A stretch of DNA of 44,782 bases from an uncultured Eggerthellaceae bacterium. GTDB taxonomy: Bacteria; Actinomycetota; Coriobacteriia; Coriobacteriales; Eggerthellaceae. The DNA lies in the NCBI GenBank assembly GCA_947565915.1, contig CANOHY010000016.1:1-44782 (forward strand), in the 5' to 3' direction. Below are positions 32,629-41,881 of this stretch, in pieces (position 1 is the first letter of the stretch; every line of letters begins with the position of its first letter). The notes beneath the pieces are model-generated. The model had not been told where the DNA came from and searched no databases. It saw only the letters and a list, made by a program, of their open reading frames with translations. The position numbers were made by a program, and so were the translations under genes.

Positions 32629-34047
32629 CTAGCATGGCGCAAGCGCGTCGGCCTCGTCCGAGATTCCCGGCGCCGATTGGACGGGCAACCACAACGTGAA
32701 CGTACTGCCTTCCCCCAATGTGCTCTCCACCGAAACATCGCCACCATGATAAAGCGCGGCGTGCTTCACGATGGCAAGCCCCAGACCTGTGCCGCCCGTC
32801 TCCTTCGAACGGCTCTTCTCTGCCCGGAAGAAGCGCTCGAACACCTTATCCAGGTCGTCTTCGGGAATCCCTATGCCCTCGTCCTCAACGCGCACGAATG
32901 CCCGAAGCACCTCATCTTGCTTGCTTTGCCCCACCTGGACGCGTATGCGACCTCCCTCGTTCGAATAGCGGATCGCGTTCTCTATGAGGTTCGACACTGC
33001 CTGCTCTATCAGCGACTCGCTTCCGAACACAACGGCATTGGTTCCGTCCAGGCTCAAGCGCAGGCCACGTGCTTGAGCCAAAGGGCGCAGCTGATCGCAT
33101 TTCACCTGCGCTATATCGAGCAAGCTCACGGGCATGCTCTCCCTTGCATCAAGCGACGATTCGTCCAAGCGCGACAACACCAGCACGTCGTTGATGAGCG
33201 CGCGCAGGCGCTGCGATTCCGAGTAGATGCGCTCGCCGAAGCCCTGCACGTCATCTTTGGCTACGAAGCCGTTCGCTATCATCTCTGCTGAACCCGAGAT
33301 AACCTGCAATGGCGTCTTCATCTCATGGGATACGTTCGACGAGAACTCGCGACGCAGACCATCCGCGCGCTTCAATTCCTCGTTCTGTTGCATCAGCTGG
33401 CGTTGCTGGTCGCTTATCCGCTGCAAAAGGGGACGCATCTCCTCGTAAGCATCGATGGGCATCGGATCGTTCAAGTTGACCTTCTGAAGCGGTCGCATGA
33501 TCCGTTTGGCGAGAAAGCGCGAGAGCACTACCACCAGGGCGGCTGCACAGGCAAGCAGTGCGCCAACCGGCAGCGCTGCAGTGCCAAGGAACGCTGCGAG
33601 CGAGAAGCGATCCTGGCTCACGCGGATAATCGACCCATCAGAAAGACGCTCGGCAACGTAAAGCGTGTCTCGGTCGAGCGTTTGGGAACGGCGAACCACC
33701 ACGCTCTCCCCCGAGCCTTCGGCAGCCAGCACCTCGGGGCGCTCGGAATGGTCGCCCATCGGGGCATCCTGCATCGTCGTATCGAAGGCCACCACCCCTT
33801 CAGACGTGATGTAGGTGAAGCGCTCGGGACCAGGGAATTGGTCGCGCAGCAACTCCAAGCGCTCGTTGAAGGAGCACGGCTCGAGCATCTCGGCTGACGT
33901 GCGCGCCTTGGACACGAGCGTCTCCTCGAGGCGAGCCTCTTCTGTGAAATACGACATCATCACAATCGATACGGCCGTAGCCAGCACGGCCAGCAAGGTG
34001 AAAGCCAGCAAGGTGGCCAGAACGGTGCGTGATAGGCTCTTGCTCAT
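32629..34047 (-). CDS. Sensor histidine kinase of an OmpR/PhoB-type two-component system
   Basis: 472 residues. Two membrane helices (about 8-30 and 148-172) enclose an extracytoplasmic sensor region. A short linker follows, then HisKA with SSNVSHEMKTPLQV, and the ATPase domain with N-box NLIENAIRY, G1 VEDEGIGIP, F-box FERFFRAEK and G2 GGTGLGLAI. All functional boxes are intact. The layout is that of PhoR/WalK-like kinases. Its start overlaps the response regulator stop by four bases (34044-34047), which marks them as partners. The signal is unknown. It is directly upstream of the PucR-type regulator, but three palindromes separate them. Confidence 0.95.
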   Translation of the reverse strand: MSKSLSRTVLATLLAFTLLAVLATAVSIVMMSYFTEEARLEETLVSKARTSAEMLEPCSFNERLELLRDQFPGPERFTYITSEGVVAFDTTMQDAPMGDHSERPEVLAAEGSGESVVVRRSQTLDRDTLYVAERLSDGSIIRVSQDRFSLAAFLGTAALPVGALLACAAALVVVLSRFLAKRIMRPLQKVNLNDPMPIDAYEEMRPLLQRISDQQRQLMQQNEELKRADGLRREFSSNVSHEMKTPLQVISGSAEMIANGFVAKDDVQGFGERIYSESQRLRALINDVLVLSRLDESSLDARESMPVSLLDIAQVKCDQLRPLAQARGLRLSLDGTNAVVFGSESLIEQAVSNLIENAIRYSNEGGRIRVQVGQSKQDEVLRAFVRVEDEGIGIPEDDLDKVFERFFRAEKSRSKETGGTGLGLAIVKHAALYHGGDVSVESTLGEGSTFTLWLPVQSAPGISDEADALAPC

Positions 34048-34787
34048 GGACGCATCCGATATCCCACGCCTCGAACGGTCTCAAGCTGGCTGCCAGCCGC
34101 CTCGCGCGCACGTTCGAGCTTCTGTCGGAGCGTCTGAACATGAACGTCCACCGTTCGCGTTCCGCCGAAGAAATCGGAGCCCCATACCTGCTCGAACAAC
34201 TGGGCACGCGTAAGTGCGCGACCAGCATTTTGCATCAGGGCATGGAGCAGTTCGAATTCCTTGAGCGTCAAGGATACGGGCACACCCTCGACCTGCACGC
34301 TATGAGCGTCGACGTCAAGAACGATTGGACCAGCTTCCAGCTTATGATTCGAGGCAGTTGCATCGATGCTTCGCTGCGAACGGCGCAAGAGCGCATTCAC
34401 GCGCGATACGAGCTCGAGCATCGAAAACGGCTTCGCAAGGTAGTCATCGGCTCCCGCATCGAGCCCGTTCACCGTGTCGAGCTCGGTTCCCTTGGCGGTG
34501 AGCATCATCACCGGCACGTTCGAGAGCCGCTCGCTTCGACGGATGCGGGAAAGAATCTGAAGGCCGTCCGTACCTGGCAGCATGATGTCAAGCAGCACGA
34601 GGTCAGGCACAGCACGCTCGCACGCATCGAAGAACTCTTCGGCATCGAGCAATCCCACGCCTTCGAGTCCCGCATGGCTGAGGGCATAAAGGGTCAGATC
34701 GCGAATGTTCGCGTCGTCCTCGACATAGTAGATGATAGATGGCTTGTCGTTGCCCACTGCAAGGCTCCAGTTCTCTTCTCCGCTCAT
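34044..34787 (-). CDS. OmpR/PhoB-family response regulator
   Basis: 247 residues from the ATG at 34787; the frame is open to 34874, but that extension is rich in Cys, Trp and Arg with no family match. The receiver domain has VEDD, the acceptor Asp in LVLLDIMLPGTDG, Thr in MLTAKG and Lys in YLAKPF. The C-terminal winged helix ends with TRTVDVHVQTLRQKLE and RGVGYRM, typical for DNA recognition by this family. It is coupled to the kinase gene by a four-base overlap. Three direct repeats at 11-base spacing lie about 90-115 bases upstream and are a natural binding site for it. Confidence 0.95.
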   Translation of the reverse strand: MSGEENWSLAVGNDKPSIIYYVEDDANIRDLTLYALSHAGLEGVGLLDAEEFFDACERAVPDLVLLDIMLPGTDGLQILSRIRRSERLSNVPVMMLTAKGTELDTVNGLDAGADDYLAKPFSMLELVSRVNALLRRSQRSIDATASNHKLEAGPIVLDVDAHSVQVEGVPVSLTLKEFELLHALMQNAGRALTRAQLFEQVWGSDFFGGTRTVDVHVQTLRQKLERAREAAGSQLETVRGVGYRMRP

Positions 34788-34875
34788 TTGCCATTCTATC
34801 CGACAAGAGTCGACGCAAGGCCAGGAAGCGCATGCCCGACTCCACACGAGCATACGTTTCGCAAGCAAGGGCATG

Positions 34876-34903
34876 GTAATGAGAATGTAAAGTTTGGGTA
34901 AAG
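34876..34903. promoter_or_regulatory. Three direct repeats at 11-bp spacing, probable OmpR/PhoB-family box
   Basis: GTAATG (34876), GTAAAG (34887) and GTAAAG (34898) each begin exactly 11 bases after the previous one; on the - strand they read CTTTAC, CTTTAC, CATTAC. Binding sites of OmpR/PhoB-type regulators are direct repeats with about 11-base period. The box lies between the response regulator gene (start 34787, - strand) and the EamA transporter (start 34991, + strand), so it could control both. Confidence 0.6.
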
Positions 34904-34990
34904 CGCGCCTGTCTCATTCGAAGGCGTGCTGTAATGGTTAAGTAGATGCAAAGCAACATGCGCTGGTTCGTAGGAGGGGATCTCGAGAAC

Positions 34991-35875
34991 ATGTGGGTAC
35001 CCTTTGCCCTGGCTTCCGCCATCTTCGCTGGCCTAACATCGGTGCTTGCGAAGGCCGGCGTGCAGAACATGGACTCCAACCTTGCCACGGCCATTCGTAC
35101 CAGCGTCGTCTTCGTGCTCGCATGGCTCATTGCCGCGGCCACGGGCACTCTTCCCGCGCTGCCCACCCTCTCTGTGGAAACCTGGACGTTCCTGGTGCTG
35201 TCGGGTCTTTCCACGGGAGCTTCTTGGCTTGCATATTTCCGCGCCCTTCAGCTGGGCGATGTGAACAAAGTGGTGCCTGTCGACAAATCGAGCATCATCC
35301 TCACCGTGCTGTTTGCCTTTGTCTTCTTAGGAGAGAGCGTCACGATGCTCAAGGTGGTGGGGCTCATGGCCATTGCTTTCGGCACGTGGCTCATGATAGC
35401 AACTGGATCAAAGGAGACTAATGCAGAAACCGATGGCGCCCAGCCGAGCTCCAGTCGCAGCTCTTGGCTCTTCTTCGCCTTGGCATCGGCAGTGTTCGCC
35501 GCTCTCACGTCTATCTTGGGAAAAGTTGGCATCGAGGGCGTAGACTCGAACTTGGGTACCGCCATTAGAACTTCGGTTGTCTTGCTTTTAGCATGGGCGA
35601 TCGCGCTTGGCCGCAAAGGCACCTCACCTTCCACGCGCATATCACCGTTCGAGCTTGCCATGCTCGTCTTATCGGGAATCGCCACGGGCGCCTCGTGGCT
35701 TTGCTTCTATCATGCACTCCAAATAGGGCCAGCTAGCGGTGTAGTGCCCCTCGACAAGCTCTCGGTCGGATTCGCAGTTCTGTTCGCATTCATCGCATTC
35801 GGGGAGCGATTGTCCAAACGCTCTCTCGCTGGCCTTTTCGTCCTCATCTTGGGAACCGTGCTTATGGTGCTCTAG
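34991..35875 (+). CDS. EamA (DMT superfamily) transporter
   Basis: 294 residues from the ATG at 34991, which starts MWVPFALASAIFAGL like other members of this subfamily; an in-frame ATG at 34946 would add 15 hydrophilic residues without a ribosome site. Ten membrane helices are arranged as two EamA repeats, and the repeat is obvious: ALASAIFAGLTSVLAKAG in the first half and ALASAVFAALTSILGKVG in the second, each followed by DSNL-TAIRTSVV. The substrate may be a metabolite or drug; the family does not say. It is divergent from the two-component system and shares its control region. AGGAGGGG lies 12 bases upstream of the start, a long spacing. Confidence 0.88.
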   Translation: MWVPFALASAIFAGLTSVLAKAGVQNMDSNLATAIRTSVVFVLAWLIAAATGTLPALPTLSVETWTFLVLSGLSTGASWLAYFRALQLGDVNKVVPVDKSSIILTVLFAFVFLGESVTMLKVVGLMAIAFGTWLMIATGSKETNAETDGAQPSSSRSSWLFFALASAVFAALTSILGKVGIEGVDSNLGTAIRTSVVLLLAWAIALGRKGTSPSTRISPFELAMLVLSGIATGASWLCFYHALQIGPASGVVPLDKLSVGFAVLFAFIAFGERLSKRSLAGLFVLILGTVLMVL

Positions 35876-36012
35876 CGCATCCTCGCATAAAGCCAAGTTG
35901 TTCCGCACCACGCGATATTCAAATATGTTTTAGGCATTTGCCCATCGCCCATACGTGCCCATGCATATAGAATGAACTTGGATTCATTATTACTCGCGAA
36001 AGGTAGCAAGCG

Positions 36013-39000
36013 ATGAGCATGCTCGCAAGAAACGATCGAACGATTGCATGTCGGCCCACCTCTGCCTTCTTGGCGCTGCTTCTCTGCATTGCGCTTACCC
36101 TGCCTGCAAGCTTCGCATTCGCAGCGCAAGGCGGTGGCGCCTCTTCGAGCGCAGGCATGAACGACGACGCCACTGAAAACTCACAGACCAAGAACGTACG
36201 AATCGGCTACTACGACGAGAACCCCGCCTTCCAGAGCGGCAGCAACGATACCGACCGTAAGAGCGGCTATGCCTACGATTATCTTCAAGGAGTCTCGGCA
36301 GTAGCCAACTGGAAATACGATTATCTCTATGGCACAAAGCAAGAGATGCTCGATGCCTTGACAAAGGGCGATATTGACATGATCGCCGGCCTGACCGAAG
36401 CCGAGGCTTACGCCAATGGCCTTCCGATTTCCGAGAAGGACATGGGTCTCGAGGATGAAACCGTCTACTTCGCCGTATCGCCTTATCGCCCCGACATCCT
36501 TGCCGACCTCAATGCCGCCCAAGAACGCATACTCACCACTTCTCCCCGCTTCACCATAGAGCTATTGCAAAAGTACTACTCGCACGAAATAGCAGACCAG
36601 AGCCTCACTGCCAATCAGAAGGCATACCTTCAAAGCAAGCAGCTTCTCAAGGTTGGTTTCGTCAAGAACAATCTCCCCATCTCGGGAGCCTCATCCGACG
36701 GCGAGCCCTTGGGCGTGACGCGCGTCCTCATCGAGGACATGAGGGAATTCATCTCGATTGACATACAGACCGCGCCATACGACACGGTCGAAGACATGCT
36801 CGCAGCACTTCAGGAAGGCCAGATCGACATCGCTTTTCCTGTGTATTCCGATCTGTGGGTCTCGGAGGTGAACCATCTCATCCAAACGCATGAAGTGGTC
36901 ACCGAGCGTGCTGTCGTTGTCTATAAGAACGCTTATCGAGAAACCCTCGTGGACTCCATCGGCATTTGCGAAGACGGCTTGCAACAGCGCGTGTTCGTAG
37001 AAGCAAACTATCCCAATGCCAAGATTACCTCGTACAAGACGCGCCAAGAGGCCTTCGAAGCGCTCGCGCGTGGCGAAGTGGAATGCGTCATGGGCGCATC
37101 GAGTGTTCTAACGCGCTTCCTCACCGACCATGACGAGTTCGAGAACTTCAACACAGCCTTCCTCGACACCACGCAAGCCTTTACCATGGCTGTGAAGCAG
37201 AGCGACGGCATGCTTGCCGGCATCTTGAACAAGCTCGTGAACCAGCTTGAGGAATCGTCGATCACCGCAGCTCTCGTCCAGTATGCAAGCGCTGAGGGCA
37301 CCTATTCGATCATGGGATTCATCAGGCACAATGCCGTTATGGTTATCTCCATCCTAGCACTCTTCTTCGTCATCCTGCTTGCTGTGTTCTACATCTATCG
37401 CAAGAAGACGAGGGCCCACAATCGCGAGCAAGAGCGCAACCGCATCGCCCTCGAAGAGGCGCTGAAAGCCGCCAATGCCGCAAATGCCGCCAAGAGCACC
37501 TTCCTCTCCAGCATGTCGCACGATATCCGCACCCCCATGAATGGAATCATCGGCATGACATCGATTGCCATGGCCAATATCGACGACAAGGAGAAGGCTC
37601 TTGATAGCCTGCGCAAGGTGAGCATATCAAGCAAGCATCTCCTTGCGCTCATCAACGACATCTTGGACATGTCCAAGATCGAATCAGGCGAGATCAGCCT
37701 TAACGAAGAGGTAGTGGACCTGCCACAGCTCATGAACGAGCTCGTTACCGTGAGCAAGCCGCAAGCCGATGCGAAGCACCAGGAATTCAATGTGCGCGTT
37801 CAAGGCCTCGCACACGAGAAGGTGATAGGCGATAGCCTTCGCATCCAACAGGTGTTCATGAATCTCGTGGGCAACGCCGTGAAGTACACGCCTGAAGATG
37901 GGACCATAGACATCACGCTCGCCGAAGTGCCTTCCGTGGACCCCAAGCGCATCTGCCTTAAGTTCACCGTGCAGGACAATGGAATAGGCATGTCGGAAGA
38001 GTTCCTCCCCCACCTGTTCGAGCCGTTCTCGCGCGAAGAGGCGAAGTCGAGCGCCACCGGTGGTCAGCAGGGAACCGGATTAGGCATGGCAATTGTGCGC
38101 AACACCATTCGCCTGATGGAAGGCGACATCGACGTGGAAAGCCAGCTTGGCAAAGGGTCGAAGTTCACCGTAACGTTGTTCCTGAAAGCCTGCGATAGCG
38201 ACGATCTTGCATTGGGGCATATGCACGGCACGCGCATCCTCATCGTCGATGACGACGAGGCCGTTTGCGAATCGGCTGTCCAGTTGCTCGAGGAAATGGG
38301 CATGCACGGCGAATACGTGCTGTCGGGACAAGAAGCCATCGATCGCCTGATCAAGAACCAAACCGAGGATGATCAGATTACTGCCGCGTTCATCGATTGG
38401 AAGATGCCCGATATGGATGGCGTTGCCACCACCACGCTCATCCGCCAGAAGGTGAGCGCCGATATGCCTTTGATCATCATCTCGGCCTACGACTGGAGCG
38501 ACATCGAGGAAGAGGCTCTCTCGGCTGGTGCGAATGGGTTCATCGCAAAGCCGTTGTTCAGGTCGCGCATAGTGAACCTGTTCCTGGAACTCCAGCATGC
38601 CTCAGACCCCGATAGCGACATATCGCTCGAAGAGATTGCCGACGATGCGCACTTCGCCGGAAAGCGCGCCTTGATGGCCGAAGATAACGACCTCAACGCC
38701 GAGATAGCCATTGAGATACTCGGCATGACGGGTCTTCAGATCGACCGCGCAGAGAACGGCCAGTTGGGCGTAGAGGCTTTCGAAAGCCATGAACCAGGCT
38801 ACTACGACTGCATTCTCATGGACATCCAGATGCCTGTGATGAACGGCTACGAGGCAACCAAGCGCATCAGATCGCTCGACCGCGAAGATGCGAAGAGCAT
38901 TCCCATCTTTGCCATGACCGCCGACGCCTTCAACGACGATAAGCAAGAAGCCTTGGAGGTTGGCATGAACGAGCATTTCGCAAAGCCTCTTGATTTCGAG

Positions 39001-39036
39001 TCGGTCATAAAGGTGATGAAGGGCTATCTGGGTTAG
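36013..39036 (+). CDS. Hybrid histidine kinase with periplasmic solute-binding sensor and two receiver domains
   Basis: 1007 residues. A signal peptide or anchor (about 15-38) leads into two solute-binding (SBP_bac_3-like) regions: about 60-200, partly degenerate, and 210-430 (LLKVGFVKNNLPIS, VEDMLAALQEGQIDIAF). A membrane helix follows at 440-462, then a coiled linker and HisKA with His503 (SSMSHDIRTPMNG). The ATPase domain has NLVGNAVKY, VQDNGIGM and GTGLGMAI. Receiver 1 has Asp795 (FIDWKMPDMDG) and receiver 2 Asp937 (LMDIQMPVMNG). No DNA-binding output is present. The gene lies 188 bases before the Dms-like operon on the same strand, so it probably senses the substrate of that reductase outside the membrane; the partner regulator is not in the window. 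Confidence 0.94.
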   Translation: MSMLARNDRTIACRPTSAFLALLLCIALTLPASFAFAAQGGGASSSAGMNDDATENSQTKNVRIGYYDENPAFQSGSNDTDRKSGYAYDYLQGVSAVANWKYDYLYGTKQEMLDALTKGDIDMIAGLTEAEAYANGLPISEKDMGLEDETVYFAVSPYRPDILADLNAAQERILTTSPRFTIELLQKYYSHEIADQSLTANQKAYLQSKQLLKVGFVKNNLPISGASSDGEPLGVTRVLIEDMREFISIDIQTAPYDTVEDMLAALQEGQIDIAFPVYSDLWVSEVNHLIQTHEVVTERAVVVYKNAYRETLVDSIGICEDGLQQRVFVEANYPNAKITSYKTRQEAFEALARGEVECVMGASSVLTRFLTDHDEFENFNTAFLDTTQAFTMAVKQSDGMLAGILNKLVNQLEESSITAALVQYASAEGTYSIMGFIRHNAVMVISILALFFVILLAVFYIYRKKTRAHNREQERNRIALEEALKAANAANAAKSTFLSSMSHDIRTPMNGIIGMTSIAMANIDDKEKALDSLRKVSISSKHLLALINDILDMSKIESGEISLNEEVVDLPQLMNELVTVSKPQADAKHQEFNVRVQGLAHEKVIGDSLRIQQVFMNLVGNAVKYTPEDGTIDITLAEVPSVDPKRICLKFTVQDNGIGMSEEFLPHLFEPFSREEAKSSATGGQQGTGLGMAIVRNTIRLMEGDIDVESQLGKGSKFTVTLFLKACDSDDLALGHMHGTRILIVDDDEAVCESAVQLLEEMGMHGEYVLSGQEAIDRLIKNQTEDDQITAAFIDWKMPDMDGVATTTLIRQKVSADMPLIIISAYDWSDIEEEALSAGANGFIAKPLFRSRIVNLFLELQHASDPDSDISLEEIADDAHFAGKRALMAEDNDLNAEIAIEILGMTGLQIDRAENGQLGVEAFESHEPGYYDCILMDIQMPVMNGYEATKRIRSLDREDAKSIPIFAMTADAFNDDKQEALEVGMNEHFAKPLDFESVIKVMKGYLG

Positions 39037-39088
39037 CAGGGCAGTTCAGATCTGCTTGCAAGTTCACCATCGCTGCTTTCCTTCTGCC

Positions 39089-39112
39089 ATGACGATTGGC
39101 TGAAATCGTCAT
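39089..39112. promoter_or_regulatory. Inverted repeat upstream of the Dms-like operon
   Basis: ATGACGATT (39089-39097) and AATCGTCAT (39104-39112) are perfect nine-base arms around a six-base loop, followed by TTCGTCAA. It is 53 bases past the kinase stop and 113 bases before the reductase start, so it may be an operator for the reductase genes or a weak terminator for the kinase gene. Confidence 0.45.
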
Positions 39113-39224
39113 TTCGTCAACCGATTGCTTGAGTACCGTAAACACCGTTGTTTCGCCCAAGAGCCGAATGCTCCCAAACTCGATAATTCATTCAATCGGG
39201 GATTCAACGGGAGAAGGGGTGAAC

Positions 39225-41876
39225 ATGGATACTACAAGCATGAGCAGACGCTCTTTTCTGGCCGGGTCCGCAGCAACAATCGGTGCAGCTGCGCTCGTAG
39301 CGAACGGCACTACTGGCATCAAAGCAGCGCATGCGCTTACCGAAGGAGCACCGCTGGGTGGTCAATGGGTGCGCACCACCTGCTCCCCCAATTGCACGGG
39401 TGCTTGCGGAATGGAAGCCTGGGTAGCCGACGGCGAGGTTAAGATGATTCGCCAAGCAGCAGACTACCCTTACGAGCATTACAACCCGCGCGGTTGCCTC
39501 AAAGGGCTTTCAATCAACACCATGCTCCATGGCCCCGATCGCCTTACCGCGCCGCTCGTGCGCACCGAAAGCGGCGAGCAGATCGAAGTGGATTGGGATA
39601 CCGCCTTGGATGCCGCAGCAAAGCAGCTTCGCGACATCATGGATAAGTACGGTCCCGAATCCATCGGCGTGATTTACCAGGTGCAAGGAACAGGGCATAT
39701 CCAAAAGGGCGCACTCGTGCGCATAGCCAACACATTCGGGTGGTCAGTCATCGGCGGATACGAGCTGAACGGCGACCTTCCCATGTTCTGGCCCGAGACG
39801 TTCGGTTGCCAAAGCGAGGAGCTCGAATCGTATTGCTGGGAGGATTCGAAGCTCACGCTCATCTTCGGTTCGAACATCATGGTTACGCGCATGCCCGATG
39901 CTCATTTCCTTAGCTATTCACAGGAAAACGGCGGTCGTGTCATCTACTTCGACCCCAACTACTCTGCCTCGGCCGAGAAGGCTGACGAATGGGTGCGCAT
40001 CGCACCCGATTCCGATGGCGCATTCGCATTGGCCATGGCACGCACCATCGTAGACGAAGAGCTATTCGACGAGCACTTCATGCGCACCTACACCGATGCT
40101 CCTCTGCTGGTGAACCTCTCCACGGGTAAGCGCATCTTGGCCGATGAGGTCGAAGGTCTCGCAGCCGTATCCGACATTCCCGAGTATCGCACGAGCTTCG
40201 TTGCCTTCGACGAAGCCTCCGGTGCGCTTGTCGCCACCACTCCGCTCGAGCTGCCCGACAACGCTTTTGCACTGAAGGGCACTTACGAAGTGCCGCTCAA
40301 GGACGGTTCGACCGTGCAAGCGAAGACGAGTTTTCAACTGCTGACCGAGCAACTTGAGGAATACACGCCCGAACGCGTTGCCGAGATATGCAACATTCCC
40401 GCTGACGACATCGTTCGCATTGCCCGCGAAGCCGCCACGACAAAGCCGATGCACATCATCTTTGGCGGCGGCACGCAGCAGTGGTACCACGGCGACTTAA
40501 AGGGCCGGGCCTGCGCGCTGGTTGCCTGCCTTACCGGGAATGTTGGCACGCTTGGAGGCGGCATATCAACGTATGTGGGCCAGTACAAGACGCGCTTCAA
40601 TACGGGAAGCTGGATGTCCCCTGAAGGTGCCATCAAGAACTCGTGTCCCTTCCACTACTGGGTAAACGGACCCACGCCGGAGATGGCTGCCAAGTATCCC
40701 AAGAACGGCTTTAAGGCCATAGTAGTTGGATGGGGAAACCCGCTCGAGCAGCACAATGTGGCCAACTGGCTGCGAAACGCCTACGACACAGGCGAGCTCG
40801 AGGCACTCATATGCATGGACTTCCAAAAGACGCTCACTGTTTCTCGGTCTACCGTAGCATTGCCATCGGCAAGCTGGTACGAGAAGACGGAGCTCACCAC
40901 CACGCCGCTTCACCCTTACGTGCAGCTCCAGCAGCAGATCGTGGATCCGCCAGGCGAAGCACGCGAGGAGATATGGATCCTCACCGAGCTCGCCAACCGC
41001 ATCGACCCCTCCAAGGAAAGCCTATGGCCCCGCTTCGCACCAGAGGATTCCGAAAAGCGAAGCGACGAAGTGCTTGCGCTCTTGCTAGAGAAGGGCGGTC
41101 CCACGATTGACCACCTTACGCCCGAAGAGCTGCGCAAAGGGCCCGGAAAGCTAGCGCACGCCAACCCTGGCGAGAAGAAAATTCCCTTCTGGGAGCAAGT
41201 GAACGAACGCGTTCCGTTTCCTACGGTGTCGCGTCCTAACCCCATAGAGGTAACGGCCAAGTTCGTGCGATCGGGCCGCATCGAGTTCTATCGCGACGAG
41301 GATATTTTCTTGGAGCTTGGTGAACAGCTTCCTTGCTACAAGCCGCCATTCGAAGATACCGAATACAAGGCCGATCCCGAGGCACGCGAGAAGTATCCGC
41401 TTGGATACACCACGCGCAATAGCGCCTTCCGCGTGCATGCCACCTACGTGAACAACCCGTTCATGCTGGAGATGCAAGACAACACGCCCAAAGTATGGCT
41501 CAATCCCGAAACGGCTGCCGAACGCGGTTTGAAGGATGGCGATTGGGTGGAAGTCTACAACAGCCGCGGCACCGTGCAAGGCCAGCTCACGGTGGACCCT
41601 GGCGTATACCCCACGCAATGCATCTTCGATCAAGGTTGGTGGTCGCACTACGATAACGGCACCAGCTACAACTCGCTTATCTGGCCCTGGATCAACCCTA
41701 CCAATGAAGTCTATTACGTCGTGAGCGTTTGGTCACCCAACATGGCTTGGAACGAAACCGCATGCAACGTGAGGCTCTGCAACGGCGGCAAGCCGGTCAT
41801 CGTCGAAAACACGGGAAAGAGCAAAGCTAATGGAGTAGCCGACGCGAATCCCGTCGAATACGGGAAGGAGGCCTGA
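39225..41876 (+). CDS. Tat-exported molybdopterin oxidoreductase, catalytic subunit (DmsA-like)
   Basis: 883 residues from the ATG at 39225, preceded by AAGGGGTG; a longer frame to 39096 has no ribosome site and would bury the signal. The twin-arginine signal SRRSFL is at 7-12, followed by a hydrophobic stretch and a likely cleavage near AHAL (about 38). The [4Fe-4S] cysteines are Cys53, Cys57, Cys61 and Cys91. The bisMGD core and a C-terminal dinucleotide-binding domain (LGYTTRNSAFRVHATY, DGDWVEVYNSRG) complete a DMSO reductase family catalytic subunit. It works outside the cytoplasmic membrane, with electrons arriving through the two following subunits, probably as a terminal reductase in anaerobic respiration. 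The acceptor cannot be told; Eggerthellaceae genomes encode many such enzymes. Confidence 0.94.
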   Translation: MDTTSMSRRSFLAGSAATIGAAALVANGTTGIKAAHALTEGAPLGGQWVRTTCSPNCTGACGMEAWVADGEVKMIRQAADYPYEHYNPRGCLKGLSINTMLHGPDRLTAPLVRTESGEQIEVDWDTALDAAAKQLRDIMDKYGPESIGVIYQVQGTGHIQKGALVRIANTFGWSVIGGYELNGDLPMFWPETFGCQSEELESYCWEDSKLTLIFGSNIMVTRMPDAHFLSYSQENGGRVIYFDPNYSASAEKADEWVRIAPDSDGAFALAMARTIVDEELFDEHFMRTYTDAPLLVNLSTGKRILADEVEGLAAVSDIPEYRTSFVAFDEASGALVATTPLELPDNAFALKGTYEVPLKDGSTVQAKTSFQLLTEQLEEYTPERVAEICNIPADDIVRIAREAATTKPMHIIFGGGTQQWYHGDLKGRACALVACLTGNVGTLGGGISTYVGQYKTRFNTGSWMSPEGAIKNSCPFHYWVNGPTPEMAAKYPKNGFKAIVVGWGNPLEQHNVANWLRNAYDTGELEALICMDFQKTLTVSRSTVALPSASWYEKTELTTTPLHPYVQLQQQIVDPPGEAREEIWILTELANRIDPSKESLWPRFAPEDSEKRSDEVLALLLEKGGPTIDHLTPEELRKGPGKLAHANPGEKKIPFWEQVNERVPFPTVSRPNPIEVTAKFVRSGRIEFYRDEDIFLELGEQLPCYKPPFEDTEYKADPEAREKYPLGYTTRNSAFRVHATYVNNPFMLEMQDNTPKVWLNPETAAERGLKDGDWVEVYNSRGTVQGQLTVDPGVYPTQCIFDQGWWSHYDNGTSYNSLIWPWINPTNEVYYVVSVWSPNMAWNETACNVRLCNGGKPVIVENTGKSKANGVADANPVEYGKEA

Positions 41877-41881
41877 TCATG
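41860..41881 (+). repeat. Duplicated intercistronic module, copy 1 (ribosome site, stop and start)
   Basis: The 22 bases from 41860 to 41881 are identical to 42582-42603. They hold the last codons of the upstream gene (Gly-Lys-Glu-Ala), an AAGGAGG ribosome site inside the gene, the TGA stop and the next ATG two bases later. This arrangement couples translation of the three subunits. Confidence 0.85.

Noticed and set aside
35940..35962. GCCCAT occurring three times before the hybrid kinase gene
   Set aside because: Spacings of 7 and 10 bases are irregular and the word is short; could be chance in this base composition.
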